Source: Chloroflexota bacterium
Lineage (GTDB): Bacteria > Chloroflexota > Anaerolineae > Caldilineales > Caldilineaceae
Length of the DNA stretch: 64,000 bases
Direction of reading: 5' to 3'
Assembly (NCBI GenBank): GCA_016861025.1
Contig: BOKO01000003.1
Coordinates: forward strand, 324,001-388,000
Shown: positions 55,355 through 63,857 of the stretch, one piece after another
Position numbering within the stretch: position 1 is the first letter of the stretch
Layout: every line of letters begins with the position of its first letter
Position numbers and translations under genes: made by a program
The notes under the pieces: generated by a model
The model's input: only the letters and a program-made list of their open reading frames with translations
Databases searched by the model: none
Told to the model about the DNA's origin: nothing

Positions 55355-55894
55355 TCATGGAACCCAGTTGGACAGGATCGCCACCTGTTTATCAGGCTCC
55401 ACCGGATCATTGGAGCGGATATGGAGGCGGAACTCGTGCTTGCCATCCATGCCAGCGTGCATCATGAAACGCATCTTTACGGTTGTCTCTTCACCGGGAT
55501 TCAAGATCGTCGAACCGACGACCGCATTGGGCGGTCAACATCCCTCGATGAGTTCGACGACCGGATTCTGTTCCAACGCCAACATCTGGTTGCCAATGTT
55601 TTGGACGCGGACAGCAGTTTCAATTGTAGTATTGAGCCTGACATCGCCATAATCAAAGCGATCCTGGTCTACGCTGATGCGTGGTCCGCTGAGGGCAGTA
55701 GAGTCAGACGGTGCGACCTGTGCAGGCGTGGTCTGTACAGTCTCCCCTGCGTTGCGCTGCGTCAGCCAGATTAGCATGCCGACGAACGCGACGCCAGCCA
55801 GCGTCAGCACCGCCGCTGCCAACCAGGTGGGACGCCGCGCCTGTCTGGGCTGCGATTTGGGCGAGGTTGAACGTCGTTTTGAATGTTTGCTCAT
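55355..55894 (-). CDS. Candidate selenoprotein: DUF1573-like exported protein with in-frame UGA
   Basis: The frame opens at ATG 55894 with an N-terminal membrane anchor (TWLAAAVLTLAGVAFVGMLIWL) and a DUF1573-like beta-sandwich (RFDYGDVRLNTTIETAVRVQNIGNQMLAL). A UGA occurs at 55537-55535 as codon 120, directly after Cys119 in ELIEGC. The same frame continues for 59 sense codons with good family sequence (PPNAVVGSTILNPGEETTV, MMHAGMDGKHEFRLHIRSND) to a normal stop at 55355, 4 bp before the next gene. Reading UGA as selenocysteine gives a C-U-P-P motif where related proteins appear to have C-C-P-P. A SECIS-like hairpin follows the UGA. The alternative is a nonsense mutation or base error. Confidence 0.7.
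55500..55537 (-). promoter_or_regulatory. Candidate bacterial SECIS element
   Basis: Counting the UGA as bases 1-3 on the minus-strand transcript, CGTCG (18-22) can pair with CGACG (26-30), and G22-G23-U24 sit at the tip. U17 also lies where a bulged U is found in the E. coli fdhF element. The spacing of G22, G23 and U24 is the same as in fdhF. A small CCGC/GCGG hairpin lies between. U17 could also pair with A31, so the bulge is not certain. Confidence 0.55.
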
Positions 55895-55910
55895 CGATTG
55901 ATCCTTTTCC

Positions 55911-56381
55911 TCAAGGTTTTGCTGGCAGCGGGGTGTCTGTGGGTGGACCGAATGGGCTATACTGCGCGTCCACGTAGGCGCGGATTTTCCACATAGATTG
56001 GCCGATTTGGGTCAGACGCATGACATCCTGGGTGATGTCGACGCAGATGCCGCAGCCGTTCGCATGTTCGTCATAAACAATTGCACTGTCTGCAGTGGTT
56101 GAACGGATATAGCAGCTCAGGTTGCTGGTGTGTCCCATCTTTCCGCAGCCGCAGTAACAGGGAATACGCTCCAACTCGTCCGCATTGGCGATGGCGAAAC
56201 GGTAGGCATCGCGCACACGCGGTGTTGCCGCATCAAGAAAAGGAGGCAGAGCGTCGTCAACCGCCAACACAATTGTCCGCTGGCTTGAGCCGCAGCCTGC
56301 CAACAAGAATAGAGGCAACCCCAGTACAAATAGAGTATGTATCAACAATGTTTTCTTGTCAGTGCGAATCCTCACGCCCAC
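55911..56381 (-). CDS. PCYCGC-motif lipoprotein
   Basis: A 156-residue protein starting at GTG with GAGGAG 7 nt upstream. The lipoprotein signal ends LFLLAGC (Cys30). The motif IPCYCGCGKMGH (about residues 73-84) and further Cys in LSCYI and HANGCGICVD define the PCYCGC family, whose six clustered cysteines probably bind metal outside the membrane. It is 17 bp upstream of the candidate selenoprotein, so the two and the CuA-cytochrome gene form an operon. Confidence 0.88.
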   Translation of the reverse strand: MGVRIRTDKKTLLIHTLFVLGLPLFLLAGCGSSQRTIVLAVDDALPPFLDAATPRVRDAYRFAIANADELERIPCYCGCGKMGHTSNLSCYIRSTTADSAIVYDEHANGCGICVDITQDVMRLTQIGQSMWKIRAYVDAQYSPFGPPTDTPLPAKP

Positions 56382-56399
56382 TTGATTCTCCTCAATGCG

Positions 56400-56606
56400 C
56401 TACATCCGCAACAGATAGATAACCGACACATCTTTGGGACAATCCTCTTGCGCCTCATCCGACCGTTGAAAGGTTAGAAAAACGTGAGTTGTCTGGCGTT
56501 CCGAATAGACACAGGGGATCGAGCGAAACCCCAGTCTTGCAAGCCAGGGTGACCGCACAGGCTTCAGCGCCGGTAACCAGAAGTCATTAGATTTAGGATC
56601 CGTCAT
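56400..56606 (-). CDS. Possible small protein upstream of the PCYCGC gene
   Basis: A 68-residue ORF (MTDPKSNDFWLPALKPVRSP...) ending 18 bp before the PCYCGC start. The spacing fits an operon, and TTHVFLTFQRSD looks like protein-coding sequence, but there is no clear RBS and no recognised family. Confidence 0.35.
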   Translation of the reverse strand: MTDPKSNDFWLPALKPVRSPWLARLGFRSIPCVYSERQTTHVFLTFQRSDEAQEDCPKDVSVIYLLRM

Positions 56607-57012
56607 AAAAAAGGTCGAAGATCACCGATTGACAGCGAAAAAGATTCTCTTCATGGCAACTACGTCTCCACGACGCACGTTCCGATCATATCCACACCTG
56701 TCTGTTCATAGAACCTCCCACAGACCAGGTTCCATACGCGCCATTTGGCCTATTGACGTTCGTTTCACATCATACCCTCGAATCATGAAGAAAATGTGAA
56801 GTTGGCTCGGCGCCTCCGGACTGGGCTGCGCCGACTACAATGGCGTATCGCCACATATATGACTTTTGACCGACAGGCGACAGGCAACTTCGCCGAAATC
56901 TAAGCGCCAATGAGCGCATGGCGCCGATTTCAAAGTGTGCAATACAATCATGATCAACGGTGCACCGTCGCACCATCTATCAGACACAGGTTAGCGCGCA
57001 AAGGAGTAAATC
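56607..57012. other. Divergent intergenic region
   Basis: About 400 bp between minus- and plus-strand parts of the metal island. It should hold promoters for both directions. I see no consensus promoter pair or strong palindrome. AAAGGAG at its right end is the RBS of the gene at 57013. Confidence 0.5.
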
Positions 57013-58047
57013 ATGATACAAAATGTAGAGCAGTCGCAGACGCCATTACTGAGGCCAGAAGCCGAGTCGCGGGCGCCAAAGGCGTTTCCGTCCGATGAAT
57101 CCCCACCCAGAAAATCGCTGGTCACACGTCGGGCTGTACTGATGGTTCCCTTCTCATTTCTGGCAGGGATGGGCGCCGGGTATCTGCTATGGACACAAGC
57201 GCCTGGACTGTTTCCGGCTATAGGGCAGTACGCTGGCACCAACAAAGAAGTAAACACGATTCCCACAGTCATCAATGCATCAACAGTGGTTAATCTGCCG
57301 GAAAGCTATACCTTGCCGATCGTCTTGGGCGACATTGGCTCGCGCTTGATTGAGGCCGGTGCGATCGATCGCTCACGATTCATCGAGACTCATGCGATGG
57401 CCGGCAAGCCGCTGACCGATGCACAACTGGCGATTCTCGATCAAAGCCATAGCGAGACCGTTGTGATCGACCAGGCAAATTCGTATTTTCTGCTCAACCT
57501 GTTTTGGGCTTTTGGGTTGGTCAACCAGAATCCGATCCTCACCGAAGGAGCAATGGTGACGAAAAGCGACGGGCGCATCGAGAATTTTGCATCGACCGGC
57601 GGCTGGACGCTTGCGACCAAACCCATCACCGAACTTTACGCCAGCATTCCACTGATTCCCCTGTCGGCGGATCGGCAAGCTCGAATGAACGAAGTGGCCA
57701 ACGCCGTGCACCGGCCGTGTTGTAACAACTCGACGGCCTTTCCTGACTGCAATCACGGCATGGCGATGTTGGGGCTGCTAGAGTTGATGGCTGCCCAGGA
57801 TGCAACCGTCGGTGACATGAGGGAAGCGGCCAAGTTCGTCAATGCCTTCTGGTTTCCGCAGCAGATGGCCGAGATCGCTACCCTGTTGAAAGTCACCGAG
57901 GGGATCGATTACGCCAATGCCGAGGCCCGGCTCGTCGTCAGCGCCAACTACTCATCCAGCAGCGGCTTCCAGGCAATTCACCGTTGGTTGGCCGACAACG
58001 GCCATCTGAGCCAACCTGCATCCAGAGGCAACCAATGTGGCGTGTAA
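57013..58047 (+). CDS. Membrane-anchored Cys-rich protein of unknown function
   Basis: A 344-residue protein, ATG 57013 with AAAGGAG upstream. One N-terminal membrane segment (AVLMVPFSFLAGMGAGYLLW, about residues 42-61) leads to an extracytoplasmic domain. The striking motif RPCCNNSTAFPDCNHGMAML (Cys236, Cys237, Cys246, His248) could bind copper or another thiophilic metal; a final Cys lies three residues from the end (NQCGV). No known domain is recognised. It sits between the PCYCGC/candidate-selenoprotein operon and a beta-propeller gene. Confidence 0.8.
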   Translation: MIQNVEQSQTPLLRPEAESRAPKAFPSDESPPRKSLVTRRAVLMVPFSFLAGMGAGYLLWTQAPGLFPAIGQYAGTNKEVNTIPTVINASTVVNLPESYTLPIVLGDIGSRLIEAGAIDRSRFIETHAMAGKPLTDAQLAILDQSHSETVVIDQANSYFLLNLFWAFGLVNQNPILTEGAMVTKSDGRIENFASTGGWTLATKPITELYASIPLIPLSADRQARMNEVANAVHRPCCNNSTAFPDCNHGMAMLGLLELMAAQDATVGDMREAAKFVNAFWFPQQMAEIATLLKVTEGIDYANAEARLVVSANYSSSSGFQAIHRWLADNGHLSQPASRGNQCGV

Positions 58048-58157
58048 TGTAACGGCGTTCGCACTGCTTTATCTTCACATTCGCTTCACAATTGAGCGCT
58101 ATGATCGTAGTCGACGGTTGTCCATCTATCGAGCAATTGCCATGTAAGGGGAGTTTT

Positions 58158-59366
58158 ATGAACGTTCGTTTGATTTCCATTGCTGTCTATTTGACGGCAA
58201 TTCTGGTTAGCGCTGCTGTGATGGGTGGATGCACCACTGCGCCGCCGTTCGTCGCATCGTTGCAATCTCAGCCCCAGGCTGCGGCAGAGGAGGACAAGGA
58301 ACTGTCTGGTTCCACTACAGATGCTGACTCAGAACAAGATGCGACTACATCGGCCGCCACGCCGCTTGCCGGCGCCATCTGGATCGCCAATGAGGAAGGA
58401 AACAGCCTCACCGTCGTCGACGCCGCCACGAATGCTGTGGTCACCACCTTGACCGGCATCCCTGGCCCTCATAATGTACAGGTTTCGCCCGATGGCCGAA
58501 CCGTCTGGGCAGTAAGCGGTCATGAAGGTCTGGCGATCGCTGTGGATGCCCAGAAACTCAGTTTGCTGGGCGTGGCGCCGGTGGGAAGTGCGCCCGCACA
58601 TGTCATTGTGAGTCCGGACGGCGCCACCGCCTATGTGACCAACAGCGGAGACAACACGGTCACAGTGCTCGACGCTACGACCTTTGGTGTGCGGGCGACC
58701 ATTCCAGTGGGCGCCTTTCCTCACGGTTTGCGCGCCAGCCCAGACGGGCGATGGGTGGCGGTGGCGAATCTGCGCGATGATTCGGTCAGCCTGATCGACA
58801 CTACGACGTTTTCTGTCACTGCAACGATAGCCGTGGGCGCTAGACCCGTTTAGGTGGCGTTTGCTCCCAATGGCGCCACGCTCTATGTCACGCTCAATGG
58901 CGAGAGCGCAGTTGCCGCCGTGGACCTGGCAACACAGACTGTCACGGGGAAAACGACGGTGGGCAATGGTCCTGTGCAAGTGTATGCGACTCCTGATGAC
59001 AGTCTTGTACTCGTCGCCAACCAGGGTTCCAAAGATGCGCCTGGGACAACATTGTCTTTTGTCGATGCAGCAAGTCTGGTTGAAGTAGGCGTCATCGAGA
59101 CAGGGCAAGGAGCGCATGGCGTCGTGGTGGAGCCGGGCGGTCGCTATGCCTATGTCACCAATTTGTACGGCAATACAGTGACCGTCGTCGATCTGGCCGC
59201 TCGCAAAGTGGTGACGACAACGCCGACCGGCGCTGCGCCCAACGGCGTCAGCTTCTCGCCCCTGACGCCCAATGACGGCGCGGCGGCGGAGATCGCGCTA
59301 TCCTTGCCTACTCACGCACAGGCGGAAACAGAAGGTGGGGTGGAAGAACACGACGAACATCATTGA
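58158..59366 (+). pseudogene. YVTN-type beta-propeller lipoprotein interrupted by an amber codon
   Basis: ATG 58158 with AAGGGGAG upstream; the lipoprotein signal ends AAVMGGC. Six to seven propeller blades repeat the pattern 'V-S-P-D-G-x-x-x-Y-V-x-N...T-V-x-V-x-D' (PHNVQVSPDGRTVWAVSG, VIVSPDGATAYVTNSGDN). A TAG at 58851-58853 falls in VGARPV-*-VAFAPNG, where other blades suggest Gln or a similar residue. The frame and repeats continue undamaged to 59366 and a His-rich end (EEHDEHH). It is a single fresh nonsense change, a sequencing error or amber read-through. Such lipoproteins bind surface partners or metals. Confidence 0.8.
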
Positions 59367-60009
59367 CAAGACTGCTCCCTATATTCCGGCGCTGCGTTTT
59401 CATTGGCTGACGCCGCTCTATGATCCTGTTCTGAAATGGGGGATGCAGGAGGAGCGCTTCAAGCGGCAGCTCATCGCGCAGGCAGCGATTACTCTTCACA
59501 TGCAGGTGCTCGATCTGGGTTGTGGCACAGGAACATTGACGGTGCTGCTGAAACAGCTTCATCCCCAGAGTGTGGTGCACGGTCTTGACGGCGATCCCGC
59601 TGTACTGGCCATTGCCCGGCGCAAAGCCCACCAGCATGGGATGAATATCGCCTGGACGCAAGGATTCTCGTTTGCGCTGCCCTATCCGCACGCGGCCTTC
59701 GACCGCGTCGTCGCCAGCCTTATGCTGCACCACCTGAATCGAGAACAGAAGCGTCGCACCTTTGGCGAGATGCGACGCGTCCTACGCGCTGGCGGCGAAC
59801 TGCACATCGTGGACTTTGGCCCGCCCCGTACCTCTATGACCCGTTGGATGAGCCAGATTATGCGACGCCTGGAAGAAACCGCCGATCACCTGGATGGGCT
59901 GCTGCCGGCGCTCATGGCCGAAAGCGGTTTCGGCGAGATCCGTGAAACGAGCCACTTGACCACCATTGTCGGCCCGCTTTCCTTATACCGAGCCGTGAAA
60001 GCATCTTAG
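59335..60009 (+). CDS. Class I SAM-dependent methyltransferase
   Basis: About 224 residues; the start is uncertain. GTG 59335, overlapping the propeller gene's end by 32 bp, is the best choice. Motif I VLDLGCGTGTLTVLL, acidic VHGLDGDP, and post-motifs FDRVVASLMLHHL and LRAGGELHIVDFGPP are those of UbiE/ArsM-like methyltransferases. No arsenite-binding cysteines are seen, so the substrate is open. Confidence 0.88.
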   Translation: MGWKNTTNIIDKTAPYIPALRFHWLTPLYDPVLKWGMQEERFKRQLIAQAAITLHMQVLDLGCGTGTLTVLLKQLHPQSVVHGLDGDPAVLAIARRKAHQHGMNIAWTQGFSFALPYPHAAFDRVVASLMLHHLNREQKRRTFGEMRRVLRAGGELHIVDFGPPRTSMTRWMSQIMRRLEETADHLDGLLPALMAESGFGEIRETSHLTTIVGPLSLYRAVKAS

Positions 60010-60077
60010 TCTCTAGGATTTTTTCATTTTTGGCGACGTTGACCGCGCCAAATGGCCTATCATGGTGCGCGCTATCA

Positions 60078-60112
60078 CCCCCCTCCCCGTAGGGGATGGG
60101 ATATGGTATGCT
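60078..60112 (+). promoter_or_regulatory. CsoR-type operator and promoter
   Basis: TCCCCGTAGGGGA (60084-60096) is a perfect palindrome, extended by further C and G runs to 60078-60100, like the C-tract/G-tract operators of CsoR. TATGCT (60107-60112) could be the -10 box, so bound repressor would block the promoter. It precedes csoR by about 60 bp. Confidence 0.65.
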
Positions 60113-60158
60113 GATTCTATCCGTAGCTCATGGCAAGAGCTTAGGAAAGGAGCAAATT

Positions 60159-60428
60159 ATGGACAAAACCACGCAGCAAGAGGTGGTGCGGCGCCTTCGC
60201 AGTGCGGAAGGCCATATTCGCGGCATCATGCGCATGATCGAGGAAGAGCGCCCCTGCATGGCTGTCATCCAGCAGATTCAAGCAGTGCAAGGGTCGCTAA
60301 AGCGGGCGCAAATGCTCCTGATTCGGTGTCATTTGGATGTCTGTTTATGCGATTTGGACGGACAGGACATGGAGCGGACTTTGTCTCTGCGTGAAGAACT
60401 GGTTGCTTTATTCGATCGGAAGAACTGA
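60159..60428 (+). CDS. csoR: CsoR-family copper-sensing repressor
   Basis: An 89-residue all-helical protein, ATG 60159 with AAAGGAG upstream. The Cu(I) ligand set Cys33, His58 and Cys62 is placed as in CsoR (RPCMAVIQQI, RCHLDVC). Copper binding releases the repressor from the G/C-tract operator upstream. It precedes the copper ATPase by 16 bp, so it regulates its own operon. Confidence 0.93.
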   Translation: MDKTTQQEVVRRLRSAEGHIRGIMRMIEEERPCMAVIQQIQAVQGSLKRAQMLLIRCHLDVCLCDLDGQDMERTLSLREELVALFDRKN

Positions 60429-60444
60429 ACAAACGGAGCCATTG

Positions 60445-63171
60445 ATGAATCAGAAACCAATCACGGGGGAGATTGTTGTTGACCCTATCTGCGGTATGAA
60501 AATCGATCCTGCAACAGCCACAGAGGTGCGCGTGCAAGACGGTGCAACGTATTTCTTCTGCTCGCACCATTGCGCCGAGCAATTCAATCACAATATACAG
60601 GGAACGGCGCACACTAACGACCAGACGGCGCCCGTTCAATCAGCGACCACCGGCTACAACCCAACGCTGGATGGCGCACTGCACGTGGAGCTTTCGCTCG
60701 TCGGGCTGAGTTGCTCCAGCTGTTCCACCACATTGGAGCGCGCGCTGACGGCTTTGCCTGGCGTGGCAGATGCTCATGTCAACTACACTCTGGGCAAAGC
60801 CCACGTCACCTACGACCCTGTCCTTGTGGACGTCAGCAGGATGATCGATGCCATCAGGCGGGCAGGTTACACCGTTGGCGCCGATACAATGCAGGCGCGC
60901 ATCACGCCCAGCCTGCATTGCGCCTCGTGTGTTGGGTTCATCGAAGAGGCGTTGATGCAAGTGCCCGGTGTGTTGGAAGCCACAGTCAACCCTGGTACAG
61001 AGACGGCGCGAATTCGTTACACGGTGGGTCAGGTAGACTTTGTTGCTGTGAAGCAGGCCATCGAATCCACCGGCTATCAGGCCGCTCGTTCGCTGGATCG
61101 GAAAGAAGAGGATGTAGACGAAGAGATCGCCGCTCACACACGAGAATACAAGAGCCTGATGCGCAAGTTCTGGTTCGCCGCTGCAGTCTCGTTGCTAATT
61201 TTGCCTGTTTCCTTCCCAGAACTGCGTTGGCTCTACGCACCCTATCTCGTCACACCAGAGCCGGCTGATTGGATGGTGCGCCTGCTCTGGGCTATCTCCG
61301 GCGTTCTAGCCGTGCCCGTCATGGTCTGGTCCGGCCGCCACTTCTACACCGGGCTCTGGACAGCCTTCAAGCACCATGCGGCCGATATGAATACACTGAT
61401 TGCTCTGGGCACAGGGGCGGCCTGGCTCTACTCAACGGCAGCGGTTCTGGCTCCGCAGATTTTCCCTGAAGGCGCTGCGGCCATGCCCTTCTATGACGTT
61501 ACAACGGTGGTGATCGCGCTGGTGGTGTTGGGTCAGGCCATTGAGGCCCGCACCAAAGGCCAGAGCAGCCAGGCCATCCGCAAGTTGTTGGGGCTCCAAG
61601 CCAAGACGGCCCGAGTCCTACGGGATGGTCAGGAGGTGGAAATTCCCGTGGAAGAAGTGGTGGTGGGCGACATCGTGATAGTGCGTCCGGGCGAGAAGAT
61701 TCCGGTGGACGGCGTGATTGTCGAGGGTCGCTCCGCCCTGGACGAATCCATGGTCACCGGCGAGAGCCTGCCCGTGGACAAGCAGGTGGGTGACGAAGTG
61801 ATCGGCGCCACGGTCAACACCACCGGCAGCTTCAAATTCCGGGCCACCAAGGTGGGCAAGGACACCGCCCTGGCCCAGATCGTCAAGTTGGTGCAGGATG
61901 CGATGGGCACCAAGCCTCCCATCGCTCGCCTGGTGGATCGGGTTTCCTACTACTTTGTGCCGACAGTGATGATCATTGCCATATTGAGCTTCATGATCTG
62001 GTTCACGTTTGGTCCCAGCCCGTCCCTGGCCTTTGCCATCGTGACCTCGGTGACAGTGTTGATCATCGCCTGCCCCTGCGCCATCGGCATGGCCGTACCC
62101 CTCAGCCTGGTCGGGGGGGTGGGCAAGGCGGCCGAGCATGGGGTGCTGATCCGCAGCGGTGAGGCGCTTCAGACCGCTTCTAGCCTGAAGACCATTGTGC
62201 TCGACAAGACCGGCACCATCACCAAGGGCAAGCCAGAGCTGACCGACGTGACCGCTGCGCCCGGTCTTGCGGTTGAAGTCATGCTGCGTCTGGCAGCCAG
62301 CGCCGACCGACTCAGTGAGCACCCTTTGGCCCAAGCCATCGTGGACGGCGCCCGCAACCAGGGGCTGGACCCGGTCGAACCGGAGGAGTTTGAAGCAGTG
62401 CCGGGACATGGCGTGGAGGCAACAATAGAAGGGCAACGGATACTGGTGGGCAACCATAAGCTAATGCAGCGGCGCCGCGTCGATATCAGCGCTATCGAAG
62501 GCGACGTGGAACGCCTGCAAGGTGAAGGCAAAACAGTTATGTATGTGGCTGTAGACGGTCGCGCCGCCGGTGTGGTGGCTGTGGCCGATACAGTCAAAGT
62601 GGACTCGGTGGAAGCCATCCGCGTTATGCAGGCGATGGGGCTGGAGGTGGTGATGATCACCGGCGACAACGAACGTACAGCTCAGGCCATTGCCCGCCAG
62701 GTGGGCATCGAGCGGGTGTTGGCCGACGTGCTGCCTGAAGACAAAGCCAAGGAGGTGCACATGCTCAAACGGGCTGGCAGAAAGGTGGGCATGGTCGGCG
62801 ACGGCATCAACGATGCGCCGGCACTGGTCGAGGCCGACGTAGGCTTTGCCATCGGCACCGGCGCCGATGTAGCTATCGAGGCCGCTGACATTACGTTAGT
62901 GGGCGGAAGTTTGAAGGGGGTGGCATACGCCATCGAGGTCTCCAAAGCCACCATGCGCAATGCCAGGCAGAACCTCTTCGGGGCCTTTATCTACAATACA
63001 GCCGGCATTCCGATCGCAGCGGGGCTGCTCTACCCATTTCTGGGCATCCTGCTCTCGCCCCTCATGGCAGCTGCCGCCATGGCCATTTCCAGCGTGACGG
63101 TGGTGAGCAATGCCAACCGGCTGCATTCGTTCAAGGCGAAGAGCTTTGCAGAACCAGCCAGATCGGCATGA
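60445..63171 (+). CDS. copA: P1B-type copper-exporting ATPase with YHS and two HMA domains
   Basis: A 908-residue protein; start MNQKPITGEIVVDPICGMKID. A YHS metal-binding domain (Cys16, Cys39, Cys43) comes first. Two heavy-metal-associated domains follow, with CxxC at Cys90/Cys93 (GLSCSSC) and Cys159/Cys162 (LHCASC). The membrane core has the Cu(I)-selective CPC (543-545). The cytoplasmic domains have MVTGES, the phosphorylated DKTGT (Asp587), SEHPLAQAI and GDGINDAPAL. It pumps Cu(I), or possibly Ag(I), out of the cytoplasm, repressed by the adjacent CsoR. Confidence 0.96.
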   Translation: MNQKPITGEIVVDPICGMKIDPATATEVRVQDGATYFFCSHHCAEQFNHNIQGTAHTNDQTAPVQSATTGYNPTLDGALHVELSLVGLSCSSCSTTLERALTALPGVADAHVNYTLGKAHVTYDPVLVDVSRMIDAIRRAGYTVGADTMQARITPSLHCASCVGFIEEALMQVPGVLEATVNPGTETARIRYTVGQVDFVAVKQAIESTGYQAARSLDRKEEDVDEEIAAHTREYKSLMRKFWFAAAVSLLILPVSFPELRWLYAPYLVTPEPADWMVRLLWAISGVLAVPVMVWSGRHFYTGLWTAFKHHAADMNTLIALGTGAAWLYSTAAVLAPQIFPEGAAAMPFYDVTTVVIALVVLGQAIEARTKGQSSQAIRKLLGLQAKTARVLRDGQEVEIPVEEVVVGDIVIVRPGEKIPVDGVIVEGRSALDESMVTGESLPVDKQVGDEVIGATVNTTGSFKFRATKVGKDTALAQIVKLVQDAMGTKPPIARLVDRVSYYFVPTVMIIAILSFMIWFTFGPSPSLAFAIVTSVTVLIIACPCAIGMAVPLSLVGGVGKAAEHGVLIRSGEALQTASSLKTIVLDKTGTITKGKPELTDVTAAPGLAVEVMLRLAASADRLSEHPLAQAIVDGARNQGLDPVEPEEFEAVPGHGVEATIEGQRILVGNHKLMQRRRVDISAIEGDVERLQGEGKTVMYVAVDGRAAGVVAVADTVKVDSVEAIRVMQAMGLEVVMITGDNERTAQAIARQVGIERVLADVLPEDKAKEVHMLKRAGRKVGMVGDGINDAPALVEADVGFAIGTGADVAIEAADITLVGGSLKGVAYAIEVSKATMRNARQNLFGAFIYNTAGIPIAAGLLYPFLGILLSPLMAAAAMAISSVTVVSNANRLHSFKAKSFAEPARSA

Positions 63172-63257
63172 GGTGGGGCGAATCGGTTGTTTTCCGTTTC
63201 AGGTGAATGTGCTATCAGCAACAACACCTGGTGTACACACAAAGGAGTAAATACACT

Positions 63258-63857
63258 ATGACAAGCCAAAATCGACGAAGCGACGTTACAATTACAGATC
63301 CACCCTTCGTTGTCTCTCTATTAAATAGCACGCGATGGGCATGGCTGTGGTTAATTGTTCGACTATATGTTGGCTATATGTGGCTGGTCTCAGGCTGGCC
63401 AAAATTGGGCAACCCGGATTGGGTTCAGACCGGTGTGGCCTTGAAAGGGTTTTGGGAACGCGCCGTTGTCATTCCAGATCCTCCCGCCCGCCCGCCGATC
63501 GCGTTCGACTGGTATCGTGGGTTTATTCAATTTCTTCTCGACAGCGGTTCCTACACCTGGTTTGCCAAGTTGATCGTGGCCGGCGAGCTGCTGCTTGGCA
63601 TCGCCCTGATCTTGGGCGCCTTTGTCGGGATCGCGGCTTTTTTTGCCGGTTTCATGAACTGGAACTTCATGATGGCCGGCGCCGCCAGCACCAACCCGGT
63701 GTTGTTCACCCTTTCCATTCTGCTGATCCTGGCATGGAAGACTGCCGGATGGTGGGGTCTGGATCGTTGGTTGCTGCCCCGACTCGGCACACCCTGGCGT
63801 CCATTATATTCAAGCGCCCAAGATGGTGCATCGATTATGAAGGAGGCTCTACGATGA
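63258..63857 (+). CDS. DoxX-family membrane protein
   Basis: A 199-residue protein, ATG 63258 after AAAGGAG. Four hydrophobic segments and the signature LYVGYMWLVSGWPKL ... LIVAGELLLGIALILG are of the DoxX/DoxD (thiosulfate:quinone oxidoreductase small subunit-like) family. It may have a redox or thiol-stress role at the membrane. It overlaps the next gene by 4 bp, in a run of genes with copA. Confidence 0.87.
   Translation: MTSQNRRSDVTITDPPFVVSLLNSTRWAWLWLIVRLYVGYMWLVSGWPKLGNPDWVQTGVALKGFWERAVVIPDPPARPPIAFDWYRGFIQFLLDSGSYTWFAKLIVAGELLLGIALILGAFVGIAAFFAGFMNWNFMMAGAASTNPVLFTLSILLILAWKTAGWWGLDRWLLPRLGTPWRPLYSSAQDGASIMKEALR

Noticed and set aside
58851..58853. Selenocysteine or pyrrolysine at the in-frame TAG
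   Set aside because: Selenocysteine uses UGA, and nothing in the window suggests pyrrolysine use; a nonsense change or error is simpler.
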